Notes: generated by a model from the sequence alone, not told the origin. Positions 42,415 to 53,354 are shown, numbered from the stretch's first letter. The stretch: DNA of 61,385 nucleotides from Streptomyces sp. NRRL WC-3618 (GCF_001280005.1 NZ_LGDW01000492.1:1-61385); one strand, 5' to 3'. Program-made: numbers and translations.

Positions 42415-43590
42415 ATGAGGATCATGAGATTCATGAGGATCACGGGCATGAAGCGACAGACCATACGCACCGGACAGTCGAGCCGGTCGGGGCTGACGAG
42501 GCGCATGGCGGTCGCTGGGGCGTACGCGGCCGCGCTCGCCGCCGTGGCCGCCGGACTGGCCGCACCCGCGCAGGCGTACGACGGGACGGGCGCCGTCCCC
42601 GGGGCCGGACACCGTACGCCGCACTGGGCGGCGAAGGACAGCGGCACCCCCGACGTCCGCTTCCGCGGCCTGTCCGCCGTCAGTCGCGGCACCGCCTGGC
42701 TCGCCGGCACTCAGGGCACCGTACTGCGCACCACCGACGGAGGAACGAGCTGGCGAAACGTCTCTCCGCCGGGCGCGGCCGAGCTCCAGTTCCGGGACGT
42801 CGAGGCGTTCGACGCCCGCCGCGCAGTGGTCCTGGCCATCGGCGAGGGCGAGGCGTCCCGGGTCTACCGCACCGACGACGGCGGTCTGACCTGGACCGAG
42901 TCCTTCCGCAACACCGACGCCAGGGCCTTCTACGACTGCCTCACCTTCTTCGACAGCCGCCACGGCCTCGCGATGAGCGACCCGGTGGACGGGAAGTTCC
43001 GCATCCTCTCCACCAGCGACGGCGGACGCTCCTGGCAGGTGCTGCCCAGTGCCGGCATGCCCGCCGCCCTGGAGGGCGAGGCGGGCTTCGCGGCGAGCGG
43101 ACAGTGCCTGGTCAGCTCGGGACCCCGGGACGTGTGGCTGGCCACGGGCGGCGGCGCACACGCGCGCGTGCTGCACTCCGCCGACCGCGGGCTCACCTGG
43201 AGCGCCGGCGACACCCCGGTACCGGCGGGCGACCCGGCCCGCGGCGTCTTCGCGCTCGCCTTCCGCGACCGCACGCACGGACTCGCGGTCGGCGGCGACT
43301 ACCGCGCCGACCAGGCCTCACCTCAGGCGGGCGCGCTCACGGCGGACGGCGGCCGCACCTGGACGACGGCTGCCGGCTCCCCGCCCGCCTACCGCTCCGG
43401 CGTCGCCTGGCTCCCGTACAGCCGCACCGCGGCGCTCGCGGTCGGCCCGACCGGCACCGACCTCACGCTGGACGCGGGACGCACCTGGAAGACCGTCGAC
43501 ACGGGCTCGTACGACACCGTGGACTGCCCTCCCGACCTGGGCTGCTGGGCCGCCGGGGAGAAGGGGCGCGTGGCACGGCTCGAATCGTGA
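42415..43590 (+). CDS. Secreted BNR/sialidase-like beta-propeller protein
   Basis: A 391-aa exported protein. ATGs at 42415, 42424, 42433 and 42448 cluster in a repetitive ATGAGGATC stretch and the true start is open; the one at 42448 has GAGG at fair distance. The signal peptide (Arg-rich head, MAVAGAYAAALAAVAAGLAA, cleavage near APAQA) precedes a propeller with BNR Asp-box motifs: TTDGGTSWRNV, TDDGGLTWTES, TSDGGRSWQVL, SADRGLTWSAG and TADGGRTWTT. It resembles photosystem-assembly-factor-like and oxidoreductase-annotated Streptomyces proteins. The ligand or enzyme activity is unknown. Confidence 0.9.
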   Translation: MRIMRFMRITGMKRQTIRTGQSSRSGLTRRMAVAGAYAAALAAVAAGLAAPAQAYDGTGAVPGAGHRTPHWAAKDSGTPDVRFRGLSAVSRGTAWLAGTQGTVLRTTDGGTSWRNVSPPGAAELQFRDVEAFDARRAVVLAIGEGEASRVYRTDDGGLTWTESFRNTDARAFYDCLTFFDSRHGLAMSDPVDGKFRILSTSDGGRSWQVLPSAGMPAALEGEAGFAASGQCLVSSGPRDVWLATGGGAHARVLHSADRGLTWSAGDTPVPAGDPARGVFALAFRDRTHGLAVGGDYRADQASPQAGALTADGGRTWTTAAGSPPAYRSGVAWLPYSRTAALAVGPTGTDLTLDAGRTWKTVDTGSYDTVDCPPDLGCWAAGEKGRVARLES

Positions 43591-43655
43591 GGTATGGGTA
43601 CCCGTTCACCGGCACACGCCCGAGAGGACAACACGAGCGAAGGAAGTGAACGGCC

Positions 43656-43982
43656 ATGCCACGCGGTGCGAGCCCCAAGCGGGAACGTCAGTACGAGCAC
43701 ATCAAGGACAGTGCGCTGGACCGGGGCGAGAGCGAGCAGCGCGCCGAGGAGATCGCCGCGCGGACCGTCAACAAGGAACGCGCCCGGTCCGGCGAGTCCA
43801 AGACCGCCAGCCGTACGTCCACCGAGGACATGTCATCGAGCAAGCGCGGCGGGCAGCGCTCGCACCAGGGCGCCCAGGGCCCGACGTACGACCAGCTCTA
43901 CGAGGAGGCCAAGAAGCGGAACGTGCACGGCCGCTCGGACATGAACAAGGAGCAGCTGAAGGACGCCCTCGGCGACAAGTGA
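43656..43982 (+). CDS. Small basic protein, plasmid-stabilisation-annotated family
   Basis: A 108-aa hydrophilic protein with a good GGAAG ribosome site. The N-terminal half is highly charged and predicted helical (KRERQYEHIKDSALDRGESE, AEEIAARTVNKERARSGE). A Ser/Gly/Lys linker leads to a C-terminal SAP- or Rho-N-like motif (YDQLYEEAKKRNVHGRSDMN, KEQLKDAL), a nucleic-acid-binding helix-extended-helix. Homologues are widespread on bacterial chromosomes despite the plasmid-stabilisation name. A DNA-associated stress role is plausible but unproven. Confidence 0.88.
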   Translation: MPRGASPKRERQYEHIKDSALDRGESEQRAEEIAARTVNKERARSGESKTASRTSTEDMSSSKRGGQRSHQGAQGPTYDQLYEEAKKRNVHGRSDMNKEQLKDALGDK

Positions 43983-44028
43983 CCTGAGGCGGAGGGCCGG
44001 TGGGCGGGCCCGTACGCTCGTCGTCACC

Positions 44029-44730
44029 ATGGAGACGAAGACGACGACCGTATCCGTTCCGGCGGCCTGGCCCACGACCGAGGAGGGGGCCCGCGCGGTC
44101 CAGGACGAGCTGCGCCCGCTGGTCGTCCTCGACGAGCCGGGCCCGCCGCCCGGCGCAGGGCATGTCACGGGCGTCGATGTCGCCTACGACGACGAGCGCG
44201 ACCTCGTCGTGGCCGCCGCCGTCGTCCTGGACGCGGCGACCCACGAGGTCGTCGCCGAGGCCACGGCCGTAGGGCGGATCTCCTTCCCGTACGTGCCCGG
44301 CCTGCTCGCCTTCCGTGAGATCCCCGCCGTCATGGCCGCCCTGGAGGCCTTGGCCGTCCCGCCCGGCCTCGTCGTCTGCGACGGCTACGGACTCGCCCAC
44401 CCGCGCCGCTTCGGCCTCGCCAGCCACCTCGGCGTCCTCACCGGTCTCCCCACGATCGGCGTCGCGAAGAACCCGTTCACCTTCACGTACGAGGAGCCGG
44501 GCGCCCGGCGTGGATCGGCGTCCCCGCTCCTCGCGGGCGCGGAGGAGGTGGGCCGCGCCCTGCGCACCCGGGACGCGGTCAAGCCGGTGTTCGTGTCGGT
44601 GGGCCACCGCACGACCCTCGACACGGCCTGCGCCCACACCCTGGCGCTCACCCCGCAGTACCGCCTCCCGGAGACGACCCGGCGGGCGGACGCCCTGTGC
44701 AGGCGAGCCCTGAAGGAAGCGACCGCCTGA
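44029..44730 (+). CDS. nfi: Endonuclease V
   Basis: A 233-aa repair nuclease that nicks DNA 3' of deaminated bases, chiefly hypoxanthine. Catalytic acids lie in HVTGVDVAYDDERDL (first Asp) and LVVCDGYGLAHPRRFGLASH (second), and the FPYVPGLLAFREIPAVMAAL segment holds the family Tyr and Glu. GLPTIGVAKNPF is the conserved strand thereafter, and VFVSVGHRTTLDTAC closes the fold. The start is the first ATG after the preceding gene. The 3' end runs directly into short tandem repeats. Confidence 0.94.
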   Translation: METKTTTVSVPAAWPTTEEGARAVQDELRPLVVLDEPGPPPGAGHVTGVDVAYDDERDLVVAAAVVLDAATHEVVAEATAVGRISFPYVPGLLAFREIPAVMAALEALAVPPGLVVCDGYGLAHPRRFGLASHLGVLTGLPTIGVAKNPFTFTYEEPGARRGSASPLLAGAEEVGRALRTRDAVKPVFVSVGHRTTLDTACAHTLALTPQYRLPETTRRADALCRRALKEATA

Positions 44731-44774
44731 AAGTGACCGCCTGAAGGAAGCGATCGCCTGAAAGAAGCGCTCGC
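44710..44774. repeat. Tandem 14-17-bp repeats at the end of nfi
   Basis: CTGAAGGAAGCGACCGC is followed by CTGAAAGTGACCGC, CTGAAGGAAGCGATCGC and CTGAAAGAAGCGCTCGC. The first unit contains the last sense codons of nfi; the later units carry repeated TGA stops. They probably arose by slippage at the gene end. Confidence 0.85.
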
Positions 44775-44876
44775 CTGAGGGGACCGGGGCGCCGGGGGAA
44801 CAGATGATCATCCGGGTATGTGATCTGAGTAGTTTTACGGATGCCGGCAGCCCCGGCCTGTCGGCAGGCTGTGTCC

Positions 44877-45023
44877 ATGACCACGCACCGCGCCCCGAAG
44901 CCCGTCGCCAGCCCCACCCAGCCCGTCGAACGCGCCGTCACGGCCGCGCTGATCGTCGCCGTACTGGCGGGACTCGCCTGGATCGTCGGCATGATCTACA
45001 CGGTCACGGGCTGGGCCCAGTAA
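44877..45023 (+). CDS. Small single-pass membrane protein (48 aa)
   Basis: ATG 44877 begins TTHRAPKPVASPTQPVERAV, then a membrane helix (TAALIVAVLAGLAWIVGMIYTV, about 22-43) and a short GWAQ tail. The start has a modest GGCAGG site. An in-frame ATG at 44841 would add 12 residues. The neat helix and flanks suggest a genuine small protein; its role is unknown. Confidence 0.7.
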   Translation: MTTHRAPKPVASPTQPVERAVTAALIVAVLAGLAWIVGMIYTVTGWAQ

Positions 45024-45060
45024 GTCTGTCTGCCTGTCTGTCCCTGCCTGCCCCCGCCGG

Positions 45061-46248
45061 TCACCTGCTGGCCGCCACCCGGAACGTGATCCCCGCCTTG
45101 CGCAGACGTTCGATCAGCGCGTCGCCCATCGCCACGGCGGTGGTGACCTGCCCGGCCGTCTCCGGGAGGTCGTCGAAGGCCAGGGAGAGCGCCGACTCGG
45201 CGAACATCTTCGCCGTCTCGTCGTAGCCGGGGTCGCCGCCCGCGACCTCCGTGAACACCCGCTGCCCGCCGCCCTCACCCACGAACCGCACCGAGAACCA
45301 GCTCTTCGCGCGCCGCTCCGCGCTCGGCCCGTCGCCCGGTCGCAGCCGCCCGGACAGCCAGCGCCGCGCGGGCGGCAACTGGGCCGCCGCGAACACCGCA
45401 CCGGCGGCGGCGACCCCGCCCACCGCGAAGGGCAGCCGCCGTACCGCCGCGTAATGGCGGTAACGGAAATCGGGTCCATACCGTTCCAGCGCCCGTGCCG
45501 AACGCACCACGACCTGCGGGTCGATGGTGGGCAGCGGCAGCGCCCAGGCGTCGACCTCCCTGGCGTACCGGGGCGGGCCCGCGGGGGCGGTCGCCCGGCG
45601 GCCCAGCAGCCGCGGCTCATGGCGCCGGCGGTCGCGGGCTGCGGCCAACATCTGCGGGCCCCGGGAGAACTGGTTGAGCGCCGAGGCGAAGGTGCCGCCC
45701 GAGAACGTCGCCTCGGTGCGCACGAACCCGTCGACGGTCAGCGGCACCCCCTCGGGCAACTGGGTGACCGTGAAGTACGCGCCCAGGTCGTGCGGGATCG
45801 AGTCGAAACCGCAGGCGTGCACCAGCCGGGCGCCGGTCTCCCGCGCGCGCGTGTCGTGCCGGACGTACATCAGGTCGACGAACTCGGGCTCACCGCTGAG
45901 ATCGAGGTAGTCGGTGCCGGTGTCCGCGCAGGCGGCGACGAGTTCCTCGCCGTACGTCAGATAGGGGCCCACCGTCGTGGCCAGCACGCGCGTGTGCCCG
46001 GCGAGCGCCCGCAGCGCGGCCGGATCGGAGACGTCCGCCGTCAGCACCCCCACCTCGGCCGCCTTGCCGATGCCCCTGAGGCGCTCGCGCAGCCGCTCCA
46101 GCCTGTCCGCGTCGCGGCCGGCGACCGCCCAGCGCAGACCTTCGGGCGCGTGCGCGGCGAGGTAGTCGGCGGTGAGCGTGCCGACGAAGCCGGTGGCTCC
46201 GAACAGCACGATGTCGTACGGACGTTCCAGCCAGTTCGGCCTGCTCAT
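45061..46248 (-). CDS. Saccharopine-dehydrogenase-like (trans-acting enoyl reductase type) protein
   Basis: A 395-aa NAD(P)-binding protein. The Rossmann motif is YDIVLFGATGFVGTLTADYL (about 10-29), with GRDADRLERLRERL after the second strand. ATTVGPYLTYGEELVAACAD, TDYLDLSGE and HACGFDSIPHDLGAYFT are hallmarks of the actinobacterial saccharopine dehydrogenase/enoyl-reductase family (mycobacterial phenolphthiocerol reductase relatives). A hydrophobic stretch at about 285-303 suggests membrane association. The ATG at 46246-46248 has AAGGGG. It is divergent from the CaiB operon and may act on a lipid or acyl intermediate. Confidence 0.88.
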   Translation of the reverse strand: MSRPNWLERPYDIVLFGATGFVGTLTADYLAAHAPEGLRWAVAGRDADRLERLRERLRGIGKAAEVGVLTADVSDPAALRALAGHTRVLATTVGPYLTYGEELVAACADTGTDYLDLSGEPEFVDLMYVRHDTRARETGARLVHACGFDSIPHDLGAYFTVTQLPEGVPLTVDGFVRTEATFSGGTFASALNQFSRGPQMLAAARDRRRHEPRLLGRRATAPAGPPRYAREVDAWALPLPTIDPQVVVRSARALERYGPDFRYRHYAAVRRLPFAVGGVAAAGAVFAAAQLPPARRWLSGRLRPGDGPSAERRAKSWFSVRFVGEGGGQRVFTEVAGGDPGYDETAKMFAESALSLAFDDLPETAGQVTTAVAMGDALIERLRKAGITFRVAASR

Positions 46249-46391
46249 GACACCCCTTGTCGTGCGTACCCGCTGGGCGTACCGCGTTGTACGTCCCGCG
46301 TCGTGCGTACCGCGCCGTTGTCGGTGGTCGAGGCTAGCGTGAGGAGAGTGGAGTCGCGCGGCCGGTCGTTGTCTCGAACCGGGTGGTTGGC

Positions 46392-46401
46392 CAAGCGCTT
46401 G
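46392..46401. promoter_or_regulatory. Palindrome CAAGCGCTTG in the divergent lipid-gene promoter
   Basis: A perfect 10-bp palindrome in CCAAGCGCTTGCTTAAT. AAGCGCTT cores of this type are common operators of actinobacterial TetR regulators of acyl-CoA metabolism. It is placed midway between the reductase gene and the CaiB operon. Confidence 0.5.
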
Positions 46402-46435
46402 CTTAATCAATGCCTGGTGAAACCTTGTGCGGAGT

Positions 46436-46447
46436 GGAACGCGTTCC
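46436..46447. promoter_or_regulatory. Palindrome GGAACGCGTTCC, KstR-like
   Basis: A perfect 12-bp palindrome, reading T-GG-AAC-GC-GTT-CC-T with its flanks. This matches the TNNAACNNGTTNNA pattern I recall for KstR-type TetR repressors of sterol and lipid catabolism, except the last base. It is 48 nt before the CaiB-family start. Confidence 0.5.
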
Positions 46448-46494
46448 TAGCATCGCTGGTGTCACGTGGGTTGTGTCAGGGGAATGGGGGCTCG

Positions 46495-47631
46495 ATGTCG
46501 GTGGCGGGAACGGCGGGCAGCGGCCCGCTCACCGGAGTGCGCGTGGTCGAGCTGGCGGGCATCGGGCCCGGACCGTTCGCCGCCATGCTCCTCGCCGACC
46601 TGGGCGCCGACGTCGTCCGGGTGGACCGCCCCGGGGGCACCTCTCTCGCCGTCGACCCCGAGTACGACGTGAGCAACCGCAACAAACGGTCGGTGATCGT
46701 CGACCTGAAGGCAGCCGACGGTCCCTCCCGCGTCCTCGACCTGGCCGCCCGCGCCGACATCCTGGTCGAGGGCTACCGCCCCGGTGTCGCCGAGCGCCTC
46801 GGCGTCGGCCCCGAGACCTGCCACGCCCGCAACCCGAGGCTCGTCTACGGCCGGATGACGGGCTGGGGACAGGAGGGACCGCTCGCCCGTCGCGCCGGGC
46901 ACGACATCACCTACCTCGCCCCGACCGGCACCCTCGGCCTGATCGGCAGCCCGGCCGAGCCGCCGCCCGCCCCGGCCAACCTCCTCGGCGACTACGCGGG
47001 CGGCTCCCTCTACCTCGTCGTCGGCGTCCTCGCCGCCCTCCACCACGCGCGCGCGACAGGCACCGGCCAGGTCGTGGACGCCGCGATCGTCGACGGCGCC
47101 GCGCACCTCGCCACGATGATCCACGGCATGCTCGCGGCGGGCGGCTGGCAGGACCGGCGCGGCGCCAACCTCCTCGACGGGGGCTGCCCGTACTACGGGA
47201 CGTACGAGACCGCCGACGGCCGGTACATGGCGGTCGGCGCGCTGGAACCGCAGTTCTACGCGGAGTTCCTCGAGCTGCTCGGCCTCCCGGACCACGCCGC
47301 CGCCCGCAAGGACATCGCCCGCTGGGACGACCTGCGCGAGGCCGTCACCGCCCGCTTCAAGTCCCGTACGCGGGACGAGTGGGCGGCCGTCTTCGAGGGC
47401 TCCGACGCCTGCGTGGCGCCCGTCCTCTCGCTGCGCGAGGCCCCGCACCACCCGCACATGGCCGCCCGCGGCACCTTCACCGACCACGGCGGCATCACCC
47501 AGCCCGCCCCCGCGCCCCGCTTCTCCGTCACCCACACGTCGATCCACAGCGGCCCCGCCCAGCCCGGCGCCGACACGGCGGACGTGGCGCGCGACTGGGA
47601 TGTGCCCCGACTCCTGCAAGATGGCGGCTGA
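46495..47631 (+). CDS. CaiB/BaiF CoA-transferase, alpha-methylacyl-CoA racemase-like
   Basis: A 378-aa family III CoA-transferase. The ATG at 46495 follows an AGGGGAATGGGGG stretch; the long open frame before it is antisense to the reductase gene. Family motifs include GVRVVELAGIGPGPFAAMLL, LGADVVRVDRP, the catalytic-Asp segment NLLGDYAGGSLYLV, DAAIVDGAAHLATMIHGML and the late VFEGSDACVAPVLSLREAPH, all closest to alpha-methylacyl-CoA racemases. It heads a unit with a thiolase and a FadB-type protein, which suggests handling of branched acyl-CoA before beta-oxidation. Confidence 0.92.
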   Translation: MSVAGTAGSGPLTGVRVVELAGIGPGPFAAMLLADLGADVVRVDRPGGTSLAVDPEYDVSNRNKRSVIVDLKAADGPSRVLDLAARADILVEGYRPGVAERLGVGPETCHARNPRLVYGRMTGWGQEGPLARRAGHDITYLAPTGTLGLIGSPAEPPPAPANLLGDYAGGSLYLVVGVLAALHHARATGTGQVVDAAIVDGAAHLATMIHGMLAAGGWQDRRGANLLDGGCPYYGTYETADGRYMAVGALEPQFYAEFLELLGLPDHAAARKDIARWDDLREAVTARFKSRTRDEWAAVFEGSDACVAPVLSLREAPHHPHMAARGTFTDHGGITQPAPAPRFSVTHTSIHSGPAQPGADTADVARDWDVPRLLQDGG

Positions 47632-47676
47632 CCTCGGTCGGCACCCGCTCGCCCAACCTCCCCGAAAGGCCCACCA

Positions 47677-48891
<1,215 letters not shown>

Positions 48892-48959
48892 ACTCCCGGC
48901 GGAACCGACCCGGCATCCAGAGCCTTCCGAGCTTCTGAGCTTCTACGGAGATCCCTGTC

Positions 48960-51170
48960 ATGACACAGAGCACCACCATCCGCTGGGAACAGGACCGCAC
49001 GGGTCTCGTCACCCTCGTTCTCGACGACCCGGACCAGTCCGCGAACACCATGAACCAGGCGTTCCGCGACTCCCTCGCCGTGGTCACCGACCGCCTGGAG
49101 GCCGAGAAGGAGACGATCCGGGGTGTCATCATCACCTCGGCCAAGAAGACGTTCTTCGCCGGCGGCGACCTGCGTGACCTCATCCGGGTCACCCCGGACA
49201 CCGCCCAGGAACTCCTCGACGGCGGCCTCGCCATCAAGCGCGACCTGCGCCGTATCGAGACGCTGGGCAAGCCGGTGGTCGCGGCGCTGAACGGCGCGGC
49301 CCTGGGCGGCGGTTACGAGATCGCGCTGGCCTGCCACCACCGGGTCGCGCTGGACGCGCCGGGTTCGAAGATCGGCTGTCCCGAGGTCACCCTCGGTCTC
49401 CTCCCCGGAGGCGGCGGAGTCGTCCGTACGGTACGCATGCTGGGCATCGCCGACGCGCTGCTGAAGGTGCTGCTCCAGGGGACCCAGTACAGCCCGCAGC
49501 GGGCTCTGCAGAACGGTCTGGTCGACGAAGTGGCCGCGACTCAGGACGAGTTGATGGCGAAGGCCCGCGCCTTCATCGACGCCAACCCGGTATCCCAGCA
49601 GCCCTGGGACAAGCCCGGCTACCGCATCCCCGGCGGCACCCCGGCCAACCCCAGGTTCGCGGCGAACCTGCCCGCCTTCCCCGCCAACCTGCGCAAGCAG
49701 ACGAACGGCGCGCCCTACCCGGCTCCGCGCAGCATCCTCGCGGCGGCCGTCGAGGGCGCCCAGGTCGACTTCGAGACCGCGCAGGTCATCGAGGCCCGCT
49801 ACTTCGTGGAACTGGCCGCCGGACAGACCTCGAAGAACATGATCCAGGCGTTCTTCTTCGACCTCCAGGCCGTCAACTCCGGCGCCAACCGCCCCAAGGG
49901 CATCGAGCCGCGCCCGGTCCGCAGGGTGGCGGTCCTCGGTGCCGGGATGATGGGCGCGGGCATCGCCTACTCGTGCGCCAGGGCGGGCATCGAGGTCGTC
50001 CTCAAGGACGTGTCGGCCGAAGCGGCGGCCCGGGGCAAGAACTACTCCGAGAAGCTGTGCGCGAAAGCCGTCTCCCGGGGACGTTCCACGCAGGAGAAGG
50101 CGGACGAGCTGCTCGCGCGCATCACACCGACCGCGGATCCGCAGGACGTGGCCGGCTGCGACGCGGTCATCGAGGCGGTCTTCGAGGACCCGGCCCTGAA
50201 GCACAAGGTGTTCCAGGAGATCCAGCACCTCGTCGAACCGGACGCGCTGCTGTGCTCCAACACCTCCACGCTGCCCATCACCGCCCTCGCCGAAGGCGTC
50301 GAACGCCAGGCCGACTTCGTCGGACTGCACTTCTTCTCGCCGGTCGACAAGATGCCGCTCGTCGAGATCATCAAGGGTGAGCGGACGGGGCAGGAGGCGC
50401 TCGCGCGGGCGTTCGACCTGGTCCGCCAGATCAGGAAGACCCCGATCGTCGTCAACGACTCGCGCGGCTTCTTCACCTCACGGGTCATCGGGCACTTCAT
50501 CAACGAGGGTGTGGCGATGGTCGGCGAGGGCATCGAGCCCGCGTCGGTCGAACAGGCGGCGGCGCAGGCCGGTTACCCGGCGAAGGTCCTGTCCCTCATG
50601 GACGAACTGACGCTGACGCTGCCGCGCAGGATCCGCGCGGAGTCCAAGCGGGCGGTGGAGGAGGCCGGCGGTACGTGGGTGACGCACCCCGCGGAGGCGG
50701 TGATCGACCGCATGGTGGACGAGTTCGGCCGTACCGGGCGCAGCGGCGGCGGAGGGTTCTACGAGTACGGGCAGGACGGCAGGCGGACGCGCCTGTGGCC
50801 CGGGCTGCGGGAGCACTTCGGGCGCGAGGGCGCGGCGAGTGAGGAGGGGGCGGAGGGCGCGGAGGGCGTGCGCATCCCCTTCAAGGACATGCAGGAACGC
50901 ATGCTGTTCTCCGAGGCGCTGGACACGGTGAGGCTGCTGGAGGAGGGCGTGCTGACGTCGGTCGCCGACGCCAACATCGGTTCGATCTTCGGGATCGGGT
51001 TCCCCGGGTGGACCGGGGGAGTCCTGCAGTACATCAACGGCTACGAGGGCGGCCTGCCCGGGTTCGTCGCCCGGTCGCGTGAGCTGGCGCAGCGGTACGG
51101 GGAGCGGTTCGCTCCGCCGGCGTTGCTGGTGGAGAAGGCGGCGAAGGGAGAGGGGTTCGTGGACGGCTAG
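48960..51170 (+). CDS. fadB: Enoyl-CoA hydratase / 3-hydroxyacyl-CoA dehydrogenase
   Basis: A 736-aa bifunctional enzyme. Residues about 10-200 are the crotonase domain (KKTFFAGGDLRDL and GAALGGGYEIALACHH form the oxyanion hole). The NAD-binding dehydrogenase domain starts near 320 (VAVLGAGMMGAGIAYSCARA), with CSNTSTLPITALAEGVERQA and GLHFFSPVDKMPLVEIIKG as its catalytic segments. The C-terminal HCDH repeats include FFTSRVIGHFINEGVAMVGE. It catalyses hydration and oxidation, feeding the thiolase upstream. The ATG at 48960 is the only start that keeps the crotonase N terminus. Confidence 0.95.
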   Translation: MTQSTTIRWEQDRTGLVTLVLDDPDQSANTMNQAFRDSLAVVTDRLEAEKETIRGVIITSAKKTFFAGGDLRDLIRVTPDTAQELLDGGLAIKRDLRRIETLGKPVVAALNGAALGGGYEIALACHHRVALDAPGSKIGCPEVTLGLLPGGGGVVRTVRMLGIADALLKVLLQGTQYSPQRALQNGLVDEVAATQDELMAKARAFIDANPVSQQPWDKPGYRIPGGTPANPRFAANLPAFPANLRKQTNGAPYPAPRSILAAAVEGAQVDFETAQVIEARYFVELAAGQTSKNMIQAFFFDLQAVNSGANRPKGIEPRPVRRVAVLGAGMMGAGIAYSCARAGIEVVLKDVSAEAAARGKNYSEKLCAKAVSRGRSTQEKADELLARITPTADPQDVAGCDAVIEAVFEDPALKHKVFQEIQHLVEPDALLCSNTSTLPITALAEGVERQADFVGLHFFSPVDKMPLVEIIKGERTGQEALARAFDLVRQIRKTPIVVNDSRGFFTSRVIGHFINEGVAMVGEGIEPASVEQAAAQAGYPAKVLSLMDELTLTLPRRIRAESKRAVEEAGGTWVTHPAEAVIDRMVDEFGRTGRSGGGGFYEYGQDGRRTRLWPGLREHFGREGAASEEGAEGAEGVRIPFKDMQERMLFSEALDTVRLLEEGVLTSVADANIGSIFGIGFPGWTGGVLQYINGYEGGLPGFVARSRELAQRYGERFAPPALLVEKAAKGEGFVDG

Positions 51171-51185
51171 GGTTTTGTCGCCCCC

Positions 51186-51212
51186 GGGTCTGGGGGGTGC
51201 CGCCCCAGACCC
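51186..51212 (+). terminator. Hairpin after the beta-oxidation operon
   Basis: GGGTCTGGGG (51186-51195) pairs perfectly with CCCCAGACCC (51203-51212), 15 nt after the fadB stop. The following 100 nt hold further Streptomyces-type intergenic repeat wording (CTCAAACTCCCC, GACGGGCTGAAGAT) and a short CAGCCACCT duplication. Confidence 0.8.
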
Positions 51213-51401
51213 CCGCTACGGCCCTGAACGGGCCTCGTCCTCAAACTCCCCCAGAGGGGGGACCCCCAGACGGGCTGAAGATGCCGGCCGGCGCTTGAGG
51301 GCGCCGTACCGGCATTTCTCAGCCACCTCAGCCACCTCAGCCCCTGCAGCCTCCCAGTTACCCTCTTCTGTACGGGAGTTGACCGAGGTACCGTCCGGCG
51401 C

Positions 51402-53354
51402 ATGCCGATACGCACGCGCTCCACGACCTTGCGAACGCTCGCGACGGCGGCCACCGCCGCCCTCACCGCCGCCCTGCTCACCCCGGCCGTCGCCCACAGC
51501 GCCCCACGGGAGAGCAGACCCGTCTACTCCTACGGCAACGCGATCCGCGAGGCCGTCTGGGTGGACATCGGATTCGACGGCGACAGCGACGGAAAGACCG
51601 ACCGCGTCGCCGTCGACATCGTCCGGCCACGCGAACTCGCCGCGCAGAGCCGCAAAGTACCCGTGATCATGGACGCCAGCCCCTACTACTCCTGCTGCGG
51701 ACGCGGCAACGAGAGCCAGAAGAAGACGTACGACGCACACGGCAACGTTGTCCAGATGCCGCTGTTCTACGACAACTACTTTGTGCCGCGCGGCTACGCC
51801 TTCGTGGGTGTCGACCTGGCCGGCACCAACCGCTCGGACGGCTGCGTCGACGTCGGCGGACGCTCCGACATCCAGTCCGCGAAGGCCGTGGTCGACTGGC
51901 TCAACGGCCGTGCCAAGGGCTACACGAGCCGCACCGGCACCGACCGGGCCAAGGCGACCTGGACCAACGGCAGGACCGGCATGATCGGCAAGAGCTACGA
52001 CGGCACGATCGCCAACGGAGTCGCCGCCACCGGCGTCAAGGGCCTGAAGACGATCGTCCCGATCAGCGCCATCTCCTCCTGGTACGACTACTACGACGCC
52101 AAAGGCGCCCCCCTCTACGCCTCCGGCCCCGAAGGGCTGTCCGACTACGTCGAGAGCCCGGCCGCCCGCACCAAGTGCGCCGCCGTACAGCAGAAGATCG
52201 TGGACGGATCCCCTCTCAGTGGTGACTGGACGCCCTTCTGGACCGAGCGCGACTACGTGAAGGACGTCCGGAAGGTCAGGGCCAGCGTCTTCGTCATCCA
52301 CGGTCAGCAGGACCTCAACGTCCGCCCCAAGCACTTCGGCCAGTGGTGGGACGCCCTCGCCAAGCAGGGCGTCGAGCGCAAGATCTGGCTCTCCCAGACC
52401 GGCCACGTCGACCCCTTCGACTTCCGCCGCGCCACCTGGGTCGACACCCTGCACCGCTGGTTCGACCACGAACTCCTCGGCTACGACAACGGCATCGACG
52501 ACGAGCCCATGGCCGACATCGAACGCCACCCCGACCAGTGGGTCACCTCGGCCGTCTGGCCGCCCCGCGCCACGCCCCGGGTGAACCTGCGCCCCGGCAC
52601 CGGCGCACAGCCCGGCGTCGGCACCCTGGGCCTGCGGAAGCAGTCCGGCACAGCGACGTTCACCGACGACCCGAGCCTGAGCGAGACCGACTGGTCCGCC
52701 AAGATCGACAGCCCGACGCCCGGCAAGGCCGGCTTCGTCACCAAGCCCCTCAGCAAGGCGCTGCGCGTTTCCGGCTCGTCCACAGTGACCGTGACGGCCA
52801 CCCCGAGCACCTCGACGGCCCACCTGTCCGCCGTCCTGGTCGACCTCGGCCCCGACACCATCCGGGACTACGCGGACGGCGCCGAGGGCATCACCACGCT
52901 CACCGACCGCACCTGCTGGGGCCAGAGCACCACCGGCGACAGCTCCTGCTTCAGCTCGACGCGGGCGAAGACGACAGCCGTCGACTACACGATCTTCAGC
53001 CGGGGCTGGGCCGACCTGGGCAACTACGCCTCGGCCACCGAGGGCGTCCCGCTCACCCCGGGCAAGCGCTACACGATCACCCTCGACCTGCACGCGAGCG
53101 ACCACGTGATCCCGGCGGGCCACCGCCTCGCCCTCATCGTCGCGGGCACGGACAAGGACCTCATCGACCCTCCGTCGACCACCCCGACCCTGACGCTCGA
53201 CCTGGCCCGTACGACGGCCAGCGTCCCGTTCGTCGGCGGCGCGGGCGCCTTCGCGCGGGCCACGGCAGGCACCGTCGCGGCCACCCCGGCCCCCTCCCTC
53301 CTCCACGGCGTCCGCGACCCGCGCGCCGGCCACCGCATCCCGGGAGCCGTATGA
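51402..53354 (+). CDS. Secreted Xaa-Pro dipeptidyl-peptidase (S15)
   Basis: A 650-aa exported serine peptidase. The signal peptide ([18 protein letters not shown], cleavage near VAHSAP) is followed by the alpha/beta hydrolase core. The nucleophile lies in [19 protein letters not shown] (about 195), the Asp in [14 protein letters not shown] (about 300) and the His in [12 protein letters not shown] (about 335). The C-terminal jelly-roll domain (X-Pro_C, about 390-610) contains [20 protein letters not shown]. It releases X-Pro dipeptides outside the cell. Its TGA overlaps the ATG of the carboxypeptidase gene. Confidence 0.94.
   Translation: MPIRTRSTTLRTLATAATAALTAALLTPAVAHSAPRESRPVYSYGNAIREAVWVDIGFDGDSDGKTDRVAVDIVRPRELAAQSRKVPVIMDASPYYSCCGRGNESQKKTYDAHGNVVQMPLFYDNYFVPRGYAFVGVDLAGTNRSDGCVDVGGRSDIQSAKAVVDWLNGRAKGYTSRTGTDRAKATWTNGRTGMIGKSYDGTIANGVAATGVKGLKTIVPISAISSWYDYYDAKGAPLYASGPEGLSDYVESPAARTKCAAVQQKIVDGSPLSGDWTPFWTERDYVKDVRKVRASVFVIHGQQDLNVRPKHFGQWWDALAKQGVERKIWLSQTGHVDPFDFRRATWVDTLHRWFDHELLGYDNGIDDEPMADIERHPDQWVTSAVWPPRATPRVNLRPGTGAQPGVGTLGLRKQSGTATFTDDPSLSETDWSAKIDSPTPGKAGFVTKPLSKALRVSGSSTVTVTATPSTSTAHLSAVLVDLGPDTIRDYADGAEGITTLTDRTCWGQSTTGDSSCFSSTRAKTTAVDYTIFSRGWADLGNYASATEGVPLTPGKRYTITLDLHASDHVIPAGHRLALIVAGTDKDLIDPPSTTPTLTLDLARTTASVPFVGGAGAFARATAGTVAATPAPSLLHGVRDPRAGHRIPGAV

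Noticed and set aside
45454..46494. Extended N terminus for the CaiB-like protein
   Set aside because: The extension is antisense to the enoyl-reductase-like gene, and the family N terminus starts cleanly at the ATG at 46495.
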